Assembly: GCF_000685035.1 (NCBI RefSeq)
Contig: NZ_BAYB01000013.1
Span: 248,001-312,000, forward strand
Direction: 5' to 3'
Origin: Paraburkholderia ferrariae NBRC 106233
GTDB lineage: Bacteria; Pseudomonadota; Gammaproteobacteria; Burkholderiales; Burkholderiaceae
Length of the DNA: 64,000 nucleotides
Shown: one piece after another, positions 42,932 to 50,915 of the stretch
Position numbering within the stretch: position 1 is the first letter of the stretch
Layout of the letters: every line of letters starts with the position of its first letter
The notes under the pieces: generated by a model
Told to the model about the DNA's origin: nothing
Database searches by the model: none
The model's input: the letters and a program-made list of their open reading frames with translations, nothing else
Translations under genes and position numbers: made by a program

Positions 42932-44195
42932 CCGTTATCCAGCCATTACCCCCGATTAAACGCCAGTGAGTGAACAACCTTGGCTCGACTTCTTGCATCT
43001 TGCGTAGCCACTGTACGCTGCGCAGCTCGTGCCGCGCTAGCGTCTTGTACTTGCGCCGGGCCCATTGCAACAGCTTGCTATCGATGTACCGAAACAAACT
43101 GCGTATTGCCCGTTGATAGAATGCGCCGTAGTAGTTCCACCACCCTCGTATTATCAGGTTGCATTGCTTCGCGAGGTCTGCCAGCGTGGCTGATGTGCGC
43201 CGATGCAGCCGCCATTCCCGCACCTCCTTCCTCATCCGTTTAAACGCCTCGTTACTCACCGCCGGCAGAAAGCTGGTGAATCGCCGGTTATGTTGAGTAT
43301 TAAGCGCTTCCCGTGGCCGAAACGTAAACCCCAGGAACGTAAACTGCACGTTCAGATAAGTGCTGGGGTCTGGTTGCTATCCCTGCAGTACACAATCTTC
43401 GACTTCTCCGGATGCATCGTCAGGCCACACGCCTCCAGTCGTGATGCAATGGAGCGCATCACTTCTTCCGCTTGCGCCTGAGTACGGCAGTGAACCACCG
43501 CATCGTCGGCGTAGCGCGCAAAGGGGCACTTTGACCAGATCCGATCCATCCAGCTGTCGAACGCGTAGTGCATGAACAGGTTCATCAAGATCGGACTGAC
43601 CACACCGCCCTCGGGTGTACCTCGCGTGCGGGGCAAACTATCTCCGCACGCGGTTTCGAACGGCGCAGTCAGCCACCGCTCAATGTACAGCAGGAGCCAG
43701 TCTTCCTTGATGTGGTTTCGCACCGCCTTCATCAACAACGCATGGTCGATCTGGTCGAATGCCGCCTTGATGTCAAACTCAACAACCCAGTCGTTCTTCC
43801 AGCAACGCTTGCGCGTCACCGACATTGCCAGTTTCGTCGATTTTCCGGGGGCGATACCCATAGGAATCCTCATGGAATATCGGATCGAGAATCGGTTCGA
43901 TCATGAGCTTGGCAACAGTCTGAGCGATTCAGTCAGATACGGTGGGCACGCTCAACTTTCTGGTACCACCCTTGGCCTTGGGTATCTCCACTTGCCTGAC
44001 CGGCGGCGGGAAGTACGACCCCGACGACATCCGGTTCCACAGCTTGTACAGATTCCCCAACAGGTTCTGCTCGAACATGGCGATGGTTTCATCATCCACG
44101 CCCGCAGCACCACGGTTAGCCCTCACCAGCTGATACGCTTCCCACACCATACGCTTCGCAACGCAATATGACTTTGCTGATGTCATGTCACTCAT
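42921..44195 (-). pseudogene. group II intron-encoded reverse transcriptase, broken
   Basis: Pieces in order are as follows. The N terminus (44195) reads WEAYQLVRANRGAAGVDDETI to RKLSVPTVSD; a TGA then stands where relatives have Arg (SDRIAQ), and the frame continues IAQTVAKLMIEPILDPIFHEDSYGYRP. A one-base insertion in a C-run then shifts to the frame with PGKSTKLAMSV, VVEFDIKAAFDQIDHALL, GTPEGGVVSPILMNLF and the active-site PFARYADDAVVHC, up to IVYCRDSNQ. A third frame gives QFTFLGFTFRPREA through a maturase-like part ending RLIGGNGWITGAV. One nonsense codon and two frameshifts make it inactive, although the YADD core is intact. Confidence 0.87.
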
Positions 44196-44720
44196 CCCCG
44201 CTATGCAGGTTGGCGACCTTCGTCAGCCGGATAACTCCGCCCCTTCGCTCCACCTTCATTACAAAGGCTTCAGCACTACTACGGGCGACTCCGCCCCTCA
44301 TCCCGGCATCGGTATTCTTCCTCATGGTGTCAGCCATTTGTCATTTCCCTTCGCATCCGGGACAAGGTTCTCACGTTCCGTACCAAAGCCTGTGTCGAGT
44401 TCATGCCGCCTTTACACCGACTGCCATCGGGTCCGTAAGCAGGTTTCGCCCCGACTGTTCGCGCAGAGCGTACTCGGCCGCGCTTTTAACAGTTCCTTGT
44501 AGCACTAACGATGCGTCATCGGACGGTTCGCTTTCGCTCATCTACTCAACCCACACTTGCCGTCCTTTTCGGACGACGTTTCCACGGTCGCTCACCACCA
44601 CGCCTTTTGGAACGCAGCAGCACCGGGCGGTTTGAAGCCTGCCCCTGCAGGCCGACTTCGGGAGGCCGTCTCCCATCTTTGGTACAGCATCGCAGGCTCA
44701 CGCCCGCGTTCGTGACACAC

Positions 44721-45027
44721 AGTACGTCGTCGCTTTTCGAAGTATCTCGATATCCAGTTTCGCACTGGCGAGTTCCTTGCGCAGCCGGCTGTTCTCTGCC
44801 TCCAGTTCGCTGATCGGGCGCGTCACACGTGCAGCGGTCACATCACGACCACTCGTCTCGACACCGTCTTCGGAACCACGACTACGCCGGCTCCAGTTCC
44901 CTAACGTCGCCACTGGCACCCCGAGCCTGCGCGCTGCTTCATGTTGGCCGACTGTTTCAGCGGGCCTGATGGCCTCAACCTTGAATTCGCCCGTATATCG
45001 CCGTTTCGGCACTGACTTCTCTGACAT
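44721..45027 (-). pseudogene. IS3-family transposase orfA, exon 1 (split by the group II intron)
   Basis: The frame starts at an ATG (45027) preceded by GGAGG and reads KSVPKRRYTGEFKVEAIRPAE, then HEAARRLGVPVATLGNWSRR, the helix-turn-helix of IS3 OrfA. It ends in the coiled-coil ELEAENSRLRKELASAKLDIEILRKATTY. The last codons and stop lie beyond the intron at 42857-42838; 307 plus 20 bases give a 108-residue OrfA. It could be restored by splicing, but without that, translation runs into intron sequence after CVSRTRA. Confidence 0.85.
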
Positions 45028-45036
45028 GCAATCCTC

Positions 45037-45072
45037 CGTACAGCAGGAAACTAACAAATTTCCTGCTGTACG
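45037..45072. repeat. 14-bp perfect inverted repeat at the IS3 left end
   Basis: The arm cgtacagcaggaaa (45037-45050) and its complement tttcctgctgtacg (45059-45072) flank an 8-base AT-rich spacer, just upstream of orfA. The outer arm lies within the terminal repeat. Such internal dyads at IS3 ends can bind transposase or form the junction promoter after circularisation. No function is proved. Confidence 0.55.
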
Positions 45073-45133
45073 CGAAATCGAGGCATGGTCAACCTGCGGT
45101 TGTGTCGAATCAGTGCACAAACAACTCGGCGAA

Positions 45134-45156
45134 CGCTTTGCCGTTGGCAAAGCGTC
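45134..45156. repeat. 23-bp perfect stem-loop outside the IS3 element
   Basis: The arms acgctttgcc and ggcaaagcgt (10 bp each) surround a 3-base loop. It lies between the IS3 end and the chemoreceptor gene. Neither strand shows a T-run after it, so it is not a classical terminator; it may be a leftover recombination or repeat element. Confidence 0.5.
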
Positions 45157-45282
45157 ACTGAATTCACGCAAATAAGCCTTCGACTGGTTTCTGAGCGATT
45201 GCCATCCTGAAGTTCGTCTGAATACGGAAATTTGACAAAGCCCTGATCCGCACTTCATTGAAAAGCAAACTCATATTGGTTC

Positions 45283-46818
45283 TCAAACATTGAAAATGGC
45301 GACTGTCTGCGAGAGCCGAGCCGATTCGTCTCGCAGTTGTTGCGCCGCAGCCGATGCCTGTTCAACCATTGCTGCGTTGCTCTGCACCTGCTGATCCATC
45401 TGGGTCACGGCCTGACTGATTTGCTCGATGCCCTGAGCCTGCTCCTGACTCGCAGAACTGATTTCCCCCATGATGTCCGCTACTCGGGTGATGCTTTTCA
45501 CCACCTCCTTCATGGTTGTCCCTGCTTCATCAACCAGACGAGTACCCGCACCGACTTTGGCAACCGAATCGTCGATCAGGTCTTTGATCTCCTTTGCAGC
45601 ACCGGCCGAACGTTGAGCCAGCGAACGAACCTCACCTGCCACCACCGCAAATCCACGCCCTTCTTCGCCAGCTCGCGCAGCCTCGACCGCTGCGTTCAGT
45701 GCCAGGATATTGGTCTGGAAAGCGATACCTTCAATCGTGCCGATGATGTCTGAAATCGAATTAGCGCTGCGATTGATGTCCTGCATGGTCTCGACAACAC
45801 GGGTCACAGCCTGGCCGCCGCGGGCCGCCACTTCGGAAGCGTTCCGCGCCAGCGCATCCGCCTGGATCGCGTTTTCGGCATTAAGACGCACTGTGGAACT
45901 CAGTTGTTCAACTGATGCAGCCGTTTCTTCCAGCGATGCCGCCTGCGACTCCGTGCGGGAACTCAACTCCTGATTACCGTGCGCAATTTGAGCCGATGCG
46001 CTGTTTATCGACTCCGAAGAATTTCGCACATTGCTCACGATGCGACCCAGACTCTGACTCATGTCGGCCAGAGCCTCCAGAACGCGTCCCGTCTCATCCG
46101 TAGAACGCGTGTCGATTCGTTGGGTCAGATTCCCGTTCTTCACATTCTGAGCAACCTGCACCGCCGTATTGAGCGGAGTGGAAATTGCACGGATCAACCA
46201 GACGGAAAATCCGAATGCAATCAGTCCACCAGTAAGCACGCCGACAATACACAGTACTCGCACGATTTGGTAGTTTTTCTGCGAGCGCTCGTATTCGCGT
46301 CTCGCCAGTTCGCCCTCCAGATTCACCATCCGGTCCAGTTCGTCTTGCACCGGCTTATAAAGGATTTCTAGCTGCCCTCGTGAGATATCGCCAATAGTCG
46401 ATATGTCATGGGCTGCCATAGCCGACATAGCCGGCTGTACCACTCCGGCAACGAATTTTTGGAATACCGGCACGAAAGCATCGGTTTCCACTTTTTCTTC
46501 TGGAGTCAGGTTCTTCGTGTATTCCGCCCACGCTTGATCCCCGATCTTCATATCGCTTTTGAATTTCTGAAGCTTCGCGTCGATATACTCTTGATTAATC
46601 TCCAGTGCCGAGGAGGAAATAGTGAATCTCAGACGATTCAGCGCTTTGGTCATTAAATCAATACGTTGAATGGAACCCAGCCTCGCTTCGTAAACTTCAC
46701 GCAGGGAATCGTTGACTCTACTTATGCTCCAGAGCCCTATCAGCCCCCCGGCTAGCAGCAATACACTCAATGCAGTCATAACAGCGATCAGTCGCGCCTT
46801 GATAGTGATGCCTTTCAA
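45283..46818 (-). CDS. methyl-accepting chemotaxis protein
   Basis: The 511-residue receptor has a membrane helix at about 8-30 and a four-helix-bundle periplasmic sensor (about 32-185). A second helix (IVRVLCIVGVLTGGLIAFGFSVWLI, about 187-211), a HAMP domain and a long signalling coil follow. The hairpin tip IEGIAFQTNILALNAAVEAARAGEEGRGFAVVAGEVR is canonical. There is no C-terminal NWETF-like pentapeptide, so adaptation would rely on other receptors. The start codon is TTG at 46818, preceded by GGGGAG. Repellent or attractant cannot be predicted. The gene is hemmed in by mobile elements on both sides, and the IS5 relic reaches into its ribosome-binding region. Confidence 0.93.
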   Translation of the reverse strand: MKGITIKARLIAVMTALSVLLLAGGLIGLWSISRVNDSLREVYEARLGSIQRIDLMTKALNRLRFTISSSALEINQEYIDAKLQKFKSDMKIGDQAWAEYTKNLTPEEKVETDAFVPVFQKFVAGVVQPAMSAMAAHDISTIGDISRGQLEILYKPVQDELDRMVNLEGELARREYERSQKNYQIVRVLCIVGVLTGGLIAFGFSVWLIRAISTPLNTAVQVAQNVKNGNLTQRIDTRSTDETGRVLEALADMSQSLGRIVSNVRNSSESINSASAQIAHGNQELSSRTESQAASLEETAASVEQLSSTVRLNAENAIQADALARNASEVAARGGQAVTRVVETMQDINRSANSISDIIGTIEGIAFQTNILALNAAVEAARAGEEGRGFAVVAGEVRSLAQRSAGAAKEIKDLIDDSVAKVGAGTRLVDEAGTTMKEVVKSITRVADIMGEISSASQEQAQGIEQISQAVTQMDQQVQSNAAMVEQASAAAQQLRDESARLSQTVAIFNV

Positions 46819-46935
46819 AATCCAGCTCCCCGGTTAATAGAATAAAAACAAGCAGATTGATCCAGGTTGTTGGATCGTATCGGCCTTGTTGCGTTATTCG
46901 GGTGTAGCGACAACATGATCTCTGTGCTTTCAAGC

Positions 46936-47825
46936 TCAGGCGATACGGACGGACTGCGGGCGAGCATCTTGAGTCGGTACGTCAAGGTCTCGGCCAGCGA
47001 GCGCCGGCGGTAACCAGTCGCGCGCTTCCATTCGCGCCCGTTGCCGCTCCCAATAGCGTCGATAGCCGCATCGCGCCAGGTCGCGCCGCCCGTGCTATCC
47101 GGCAACGGCCTCGCTCTCTCGCGCGGCGGGATCGATGGGCTCGCGCCACGCGCGGCGATCTGCCCGTGGCAACGCCGGGGGTCGTAGATGCCATCGCCAC
47201 CGATGGTATCGATCACTACATCAGCTTGAATCTGGTCGAGCAGATCGGGCAACACTTCGCCATCGCCCTCGTCCTGATGGGTCATCGGCTCGGCGCAGAT
47301 CGGGCCGGTGTTCGCGTCCATCGCCAGATGTACCTTGCGCCATGTCCGGCGCTTCGAATAGCCGTGCTTGCGCACCTCCCACTCACCTTCGCCGCATACC
47401 TTCCGTACCGTGCTATCGATCACCTGGTGCAAGGGGGCATGGGGGCGCTGCGTTGGCATTACAAGCTTCAGGGTCTGTGCGCGACGGGCCAAAATCGTGT
47501 AGTTACGCACCGGCAAGCCCGGGTAGGCGAGTCGGCGCAGGCTGGGTGCGAAGCCCTGCACAGCGCGCAGCGGCAGATGAAAAACCTGCTTGAGGCCGGG
47601 CGGCATCTGGATCGCCGCATCGCTATAGATGCGCGGCCGGCCACGCCCGCCGGGGCTCGCCCCCGATAACTGCGTCAGTACCGTTTCCTCAATCCACATG
47701 GTCACATCGCCTCTCGCGATCAAGCCCGTGTTGTATTCCCGCCAGTACCTGGCGCGGTGAAACCCCTTTGGGCACGCTTGCCCTGCGTTCGCCCCAGCGC
47801 ATCTTCTCAAGAAAAAATCGTGCAT
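46936..47825 (-). pseudogene. IS5-family transposase with a C-terminal deletion
   Basis: The frame reads YNTGLIARGDVTMWIEETVL, GRPRIYSDAAIQMPPGLKQV, VIDSTVRKVCGEGEW with the first catalytic Asp, HGYSKRRTWRKVHLAMD, VIDTIGGDGIYD with the second, and YRRRSLAETLTYRLKML with the Glu. Right after YRLKML the family's distal segment is missing. The family's last residues, QSVRIA and stop (46936), appear immediately in another frame, so roughly 35 codons were deleted with a shift. As read, the open frame therefore runs on to 46815, into the start of the chemoreceptor gene. Substitutions in conserved sites (VRKVCG for GLKVYG) add to the decay. The true start is uncertain. Confidence 0.82.
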
Positions 47826-48189
47826 CTACGCAGTTCGAAGCTATGTAATTCGGTGTCTCGGTGGCACCCGGACACAAATCATTGACGCGACTGTTCTGAA
47901 CTGCGTGTTCGTTGCCGACTGCGAGGGTCGCGCCCGCTACCGCGTGTTTGACCACCACGTAGTGAGCAATGCCATCCATACCTCGCAATCCAAAGATGGA
48001 GGCCTTATTTGACGACGGGGCTCCAGCCGAACGCAGCGTAACTTCGAGCTGATACTTGACACCGCAGTACACGCCATTGTCGTTCAGATAGATCACCCAT
48101 TCCGCTTCATCGATCGGCGTTTCGTGAATGGGTTTGAATCACCGGGCTCGAAATTCCCGACTAGCGCGTGCTCGGCCACATGGAAGTGT
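47826..48189. other. unassigned stretch between the IS5 relic and the MarR stub
   Basis: A minus-strand frame (about 48096 into the IS5 region) encodes YLNDNGVYCGVKYQLEVTLR and then GLRGMDGIAHYVVVKHAVAG, which looks like real protein. It has no recognisable domain, lacks a proper start (the frame opens right after a stop) and fuses into the transposase region. It is probably the remaining middle or end of a gene cut by IS5. No RNA gene was recognised. Confidence 0.35.
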
Positions 48190-48367
48190 AGGGCTACGCC
48201 AAGCGTTCGTGCGCATCACGCCGCAAGGCAAAAAGCTCGTGTCCGAGCTCGTCAGGCAGGCCAGAGCGCACGATGATCGCGTGTTGGCGCCGCTCGCCAA
48301 GACGAAAGCCGAAGAACTCGAGACCACCTTGCGTCTGCTCATCGAGCTGCATCGGCCCACGGCCTGA
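48190..48367 (+). pseudogene. C-terminal stub of a MarR-family regulator
   Basis: The frame gives QAFVRITPQGKKLVSELV, then ERVLAPL-like DRVLAPLAKTKAEELETTLRLLIELHRP. This follows the wing and final dimerisation helix of MarR proteins that control aromatic-acid operons. The N-terminal helices and the recognition helix are missing or out of frame upstream. It ends 27 bases before the convergent end of the catabolic operon and may be the relic of that operon's former regulator. Confidence 0.7.
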
Positions 48368-48394
48368 TCGGGCACCGCTAGTTCGCCTTCGGCT

Positions 48395-49075
48395 TCACCC
48401 TCGCGCCGCTTTCGGCCTGCGCATCAGAAACTTCGCCGCCTCGCCGATTTCGAAATAGTCGGCCGGACCGCCGCCACGCATGATCGGCCGCGCGGCCGCC
48501 GTCGCATACCCATCCTCGCTGAGCAACGCACGGGCAATGTGCACGCCGACCACCTCGCCGGTCACCATCCAGGTGTCGAGCGCGCTGCCGTCGGCCCGGC
48601 GCAGTTGCGTCACGTCGCACACCTTGCACTCGAATGACACCGGGCTTTGTGCAACACGCGGCGCCGACACGAGACGCGAGGGTGCCGCTTCGAGACCTGC
48701 GAGCGCGAATTCGTCAATATCGGCCGACACCTCGGCGCTCGTCATGTTCATGGGCTCCGCCAGCTCGCGCGTGACGAGGTTCCAGACGAATTCGCCACAA
48801 TGCTTCGCGTTGCGCACGGTGTCCTTGAAGCCCACGCTCGAGAACGCGAGGATGGGCGGCGAATAGTTGAATACGCTGAAAAAGCTGTATGGCGCGAGGT
48901 TGAGCGCGCCATCCGGGCCGCGGGTGGAGATCCAGCCGATCGGACGCGGTCCCACGATCGCGCCGAGCGGATCGTGCGCGAGACCGTGGCCGCGCGTGGG
49001 CTCGTAGAAGTGCTGATCCCCGCACTGCTCCCCGGATACGGCGAGCGGCGCGGCGTTGCTTGCGGACGCGTTCAT
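48395..49075 (-). CDS. flavin reductase family protein (FMN-binding split barrel)
   Basis: The 226-residue protein, starting at the ATG at 49075 (MNASASNAAP), shows the family signature LGAIVGPRPIGWISTRGPDGALNLAPYSFFSVFNYSPPILAFS followed by KDTVRNAKHCGEFVWNLVT. Such proteins reduce FMN or FAD with NAD(P)H, or serve as flavin-binding partners of monooxygenases. It is the last gene of the catabolic operon, two bases after the maleate isomerase gene. It may feed reduced flavin to an oxygenase of the pathway, but the hydroxylase here carries its own oxidoreductase domain. Its precise partner is open. Confidence 0.9.
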   Translation of the reverse strand: MNASASNAAPLAVSGEQCGDQHFYEPTRGHGLAHDPLGAIVGPRPIGWISTRGPDGALNLAPYSFFSVFNYSPPILAFSSVGFKDTVRNAKHCGEFVWNLVTRELAEPMNMTSAEVSADIDEFALAGLEAAPSRLVSAPRVAQSPVSFECKVCDVTQLRRADGSALDTWMVTGEVVGVHIARALLSEDGYATAAARPIMRGGGPADYFEIGEAAKFLMRRPKAARG

Positions 49076-49077
49076 GC

Positions 49078-49836
49078 TCAGTATTTGCCCGAGAGCAGCT
49101 CGCCGCAATCGGCCACTTCGGTGCGCAGCTCAAGACGCCGCAGCATCTGCCAGGTCGTCGCGACCGCGGCGGACACGGTCGGAATTCCGGATTCTTCCTG
49201 CACACGCTGGATCGAGGGCAGCGACTGCATCTGCACGCACGCGGAAAGCACGAGCGCGTCGATGTTGCTGCGATTCAGGCGTTTGTAGATTTCCATCAGC
49301 CGCGCCGGGTCCTGTGCGGCCACCTGCAGATTGTCGGGAATTTCGAGCGCGACATAGTCCTGCACTTCGATGCCCTCGCTCTCGACATATTCGACGACCA
49401 TCTTCGTCAACGGCTTCATGTAGGGGCACACCACCGAGACCCGTTTAGCGCCCATCGCGTGCAATCCGTCCACGAGCGCGCCGGCGCTCGTCACCACCGG
49501 CGCGGGCGCGCCGTTCTCGGCCGTGCGCTCGAACAGACGCTTCTCCGACACGCGATGATAGCCCTGGCCCATGCTCATGATCGCGACGAGGCAGGCATAG
49601 CCCAGCACGTCGACGCGCGCATCGGAAAGCTCGATCGCACAGCGGTCGCTATCGCGGTCCATGGCTTCGAGTTCTTCCTTCACGACCTTCTTCATCCGCA
49701 TGCGGCTGGAATGGAACGTGAAGCGCTCCGCGAAGCTGCCTTCGCGCGCCCGGAACATGGCCGGAATTTCGGTTTCCATCGTCGTGTTGGACGAAGGCAC
49801 GATCTGCCCGATACGCACTGCACGCTGCTGTGTCAT
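49078..49836 (-). CDS. maleate cis-trans isomerase (Asp/Glu racemase superfamily)
   Basis: Maleate isomerase turns maleate into fumarate using two cysteines, one as covalent nucleophile. In the 252-residue protein these are Cys82 (VLGYACLVAIMSMG) and Cys201 (DALVLSACVQMQSL). The N terminus (IGQIVPSSNTTMETEIPAM) has the Asn/Thr substrate loop of the family. The neighbouring FAH-type hydrolase can generate maleate from maleylpyruvate, which gives this enzyme a clear role in the operon. Arylmalonate decarboxylase is a relative but uses a different cysteine layout. Its ATG overlaps the nitrilase stop (ATGA). Confidence 0.9.
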   Translation of the reverse strand: MTQQRAVRIGQIVPSSNTTMETEIPAMFRAREGSFAERFTFHSSRMRMKKVVKEELEAMDRDSDRCAIELSDARVDVLGYACLVAIMSMGQGYHRVSEKRLFERTAENGAPAPVVTSAGALVDGLHAMGAKRVSVVCPYMKPLTKMVVEYVESEGIEVQDYVALEIPDNLQVAAQDPARLMEIYKRLNRSNIDALVLSACVQMQSLPSIQRVQEESGIPTVSAAVATTWQMLRRLELRTEVADCGELLSGKY

Positions 49837-50870
49837 GACTTGCTCTCTGTAAGCTCGAAGGAGTTGAGTTCCGCCAGTTCGGCGTCGAAATCGAAGGCGT
49901 CATTGCCCGCGTCGAAAAACTGCGCGGGAGCGAGCGGCCGGCGATTCACGCGCAGGTCGAACACGTCGAAGCGGTTGTAGTGTCCCGTGATGTCGTGCAT
50001 CTGACGCGGCTGGATACAGCGCGAAAGATCGATGTCCGCGTAGACGATGCCCTCCTCGTCGATCAGCGGCTCGCCGATCACGCGGCCGTCCGGCCCGAGG
50101 ATGCCGGAGAACGCGCTATTGCGCCGCGTGAGCAGTTCACGCGCCTGGGGATGCGTCGCGCTCATCGCATCGACGATCTGCGGCGAAATGGTCGAGCACG
50201 ATACGACCGTGAACAGCTTGCCTTCGAAGCAATGCGCGGCGGCACGCACGCGGATCGCTTCGGCCATGTCGTATTCGGGCGGCGCTACCGGCAGCGCGAT
50301 GTAGCTCGCCACGTGCACGAGTTCGCCCTGAGCAAGCAGGCTGAAGCGCGCGAGCGTGTTGGTGTTTTCCCCGCAGGCAAGCGAACCGAGCGGCCCGACG
50401 CTGGTTTCGTGCACGCGCAGCGCGGAGCCGTCGCCATTCGCCCAGGTGAGCTTCTCGGCCCACGTCGGCACGAGCTTGCGATGCCGGCCCAGAATGCGGC
50501 CTTCGTCGCTGATCGTCAGGAGCGTGTTGTAGAGCGTGCCGATCCCCGTGCGGCTGCGCTCGTTCACGCCCACCACCACGTTGATCCGATGCGCTTTTGC
50601 GGCGCCGGCAATTCGACGAACCTCGGGACCGGGAATCTCGATTGCCGACTTGCAGAGCTTCTCGAACCACGGGCTGCCCTCCACCGGATTCATTACCCAA
50701 CTCCAGTACGGATAGCCGGCAACGAATACCTCGGGAAACGCAACGAGGCGCGCGCCGTTGCCGGCTGCTTCGCGAATCAGCGTGCAGACCTTGTCGACGG
50801 TGGCCTCGGTATCGAGAAACACCGGGGCGGCTTGCACGGCCGCCGCCTTGAATTTCGGAAGATTAAGCAT
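49833..50870 (-). CDS. nitrilase
   Basis: The 345-residue protein has the Glu-Lys-Cys triad of true nitrilases: Glu47 (LVAFPEVFVAGYP), Lys132 (GRHRKLVPTWAEKLTW) and Cys166 (LGSLACGENTNTLARF). The CGEN wording and the AGYPYWSWV loop fit nitrile hydrolases acting on arylacetonitriles or aliphatic nitriles rather than amidases. It would convert a nitrile to a carboxylic acid plus ammonia in the cytoplasm. In this operon a plant-derived aryl or indolyl nitrile is a reasonable substrate class, but that is a guess. It overlaps the maleate isomerase gene and follows the FAH gene by 45 bases. Confidence 0.92.
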   Translation of the reverse strand: MLNLPKFKAAAVQAAPVFLDTEATVDKVCTLIREAAGNGARLVAFPEVFVAGYPYWSWVMNPVEGSPWFEKLCKSAIEIPGPEVRRIAGAAKAHRINVVVGVNERSRTGIGTLYNTLLTISDEGRILGRHRKLVPTWAEKLTWANGDGSALRVHETSVGPLGSLACGENTNTLARFSLLAQGELVHVASYIALPVAPPEYDMAEAIRVRAAAHCFEGKLFTVVSCSTISPQIVDAMSATHPQARELLTRRNSAFSGILGPDGRVIGEPLIDEEGIVYADIDLSRCIQPRQMHDITGHYNRFDVFDLRVNRRPLAPAQFFDAGNDAFDFDAELAELNSFELTESKS

Positions 50871-50915
50871 GGATGCGATCTCGATCGTTCAAGAGTTAAG
50901 CGGAACGCCCCGGCT

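Larger units (their letters stand above)
42858..44720 (-). ncRNA. group II intron inserted at the orfA/orfB junction of an IS3 element
   Basis: The minus strand begins GTGTG at 44720, the group II 5' consensus, and ends ...CTACTCACC at 42858 after a typical domain V and VI. Joining the flanks (..acgacgtact + tcgcgaagg..) restores the orfA ending KATTYFAKGSR and its stop overlapping the orfB GTG. The length is 1,863 nt, normal for an intron carrying a reverse transcriptase. Domain V (42898-42931) has 34 nt starting GAGCC. The 44,196-44,720 stretch is non-coding and corresponds to domains I to III. Boundaries could be off by one base. Confidence 0.88.
41948..45091 (-). mobile_element. IS3-family insertion sequence interrupted by a group II intron
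   Basis: Imperfect terminal repeats bound the element: tgaccctgcctcgtttccgcgtacagcag at 41948 inward, and on the other end, read inward from 45091, tgaccatgcctcgatttcgcgtacagcag. They agree at nearly every position. Between them lie orfA and orfB of an IS3-type transposase on the minus strand, split by the intron at 42858-44720. Removing the intron leaves 1,281 bp, the usual size of an IS3 element. orfB carries an in-frame stop, so the element is dead as transposase. No convincing target-site duplication is seen. Confidence 0.85.

Noticed and set aside
43352..43873. The middle reverse-transcriptase frame as an independent gene
   Set aside because: It starts inside the RT domain at an ATG created by the frameshift; the flanking frames complete the protein, so it is one broken gene and not a separate one.
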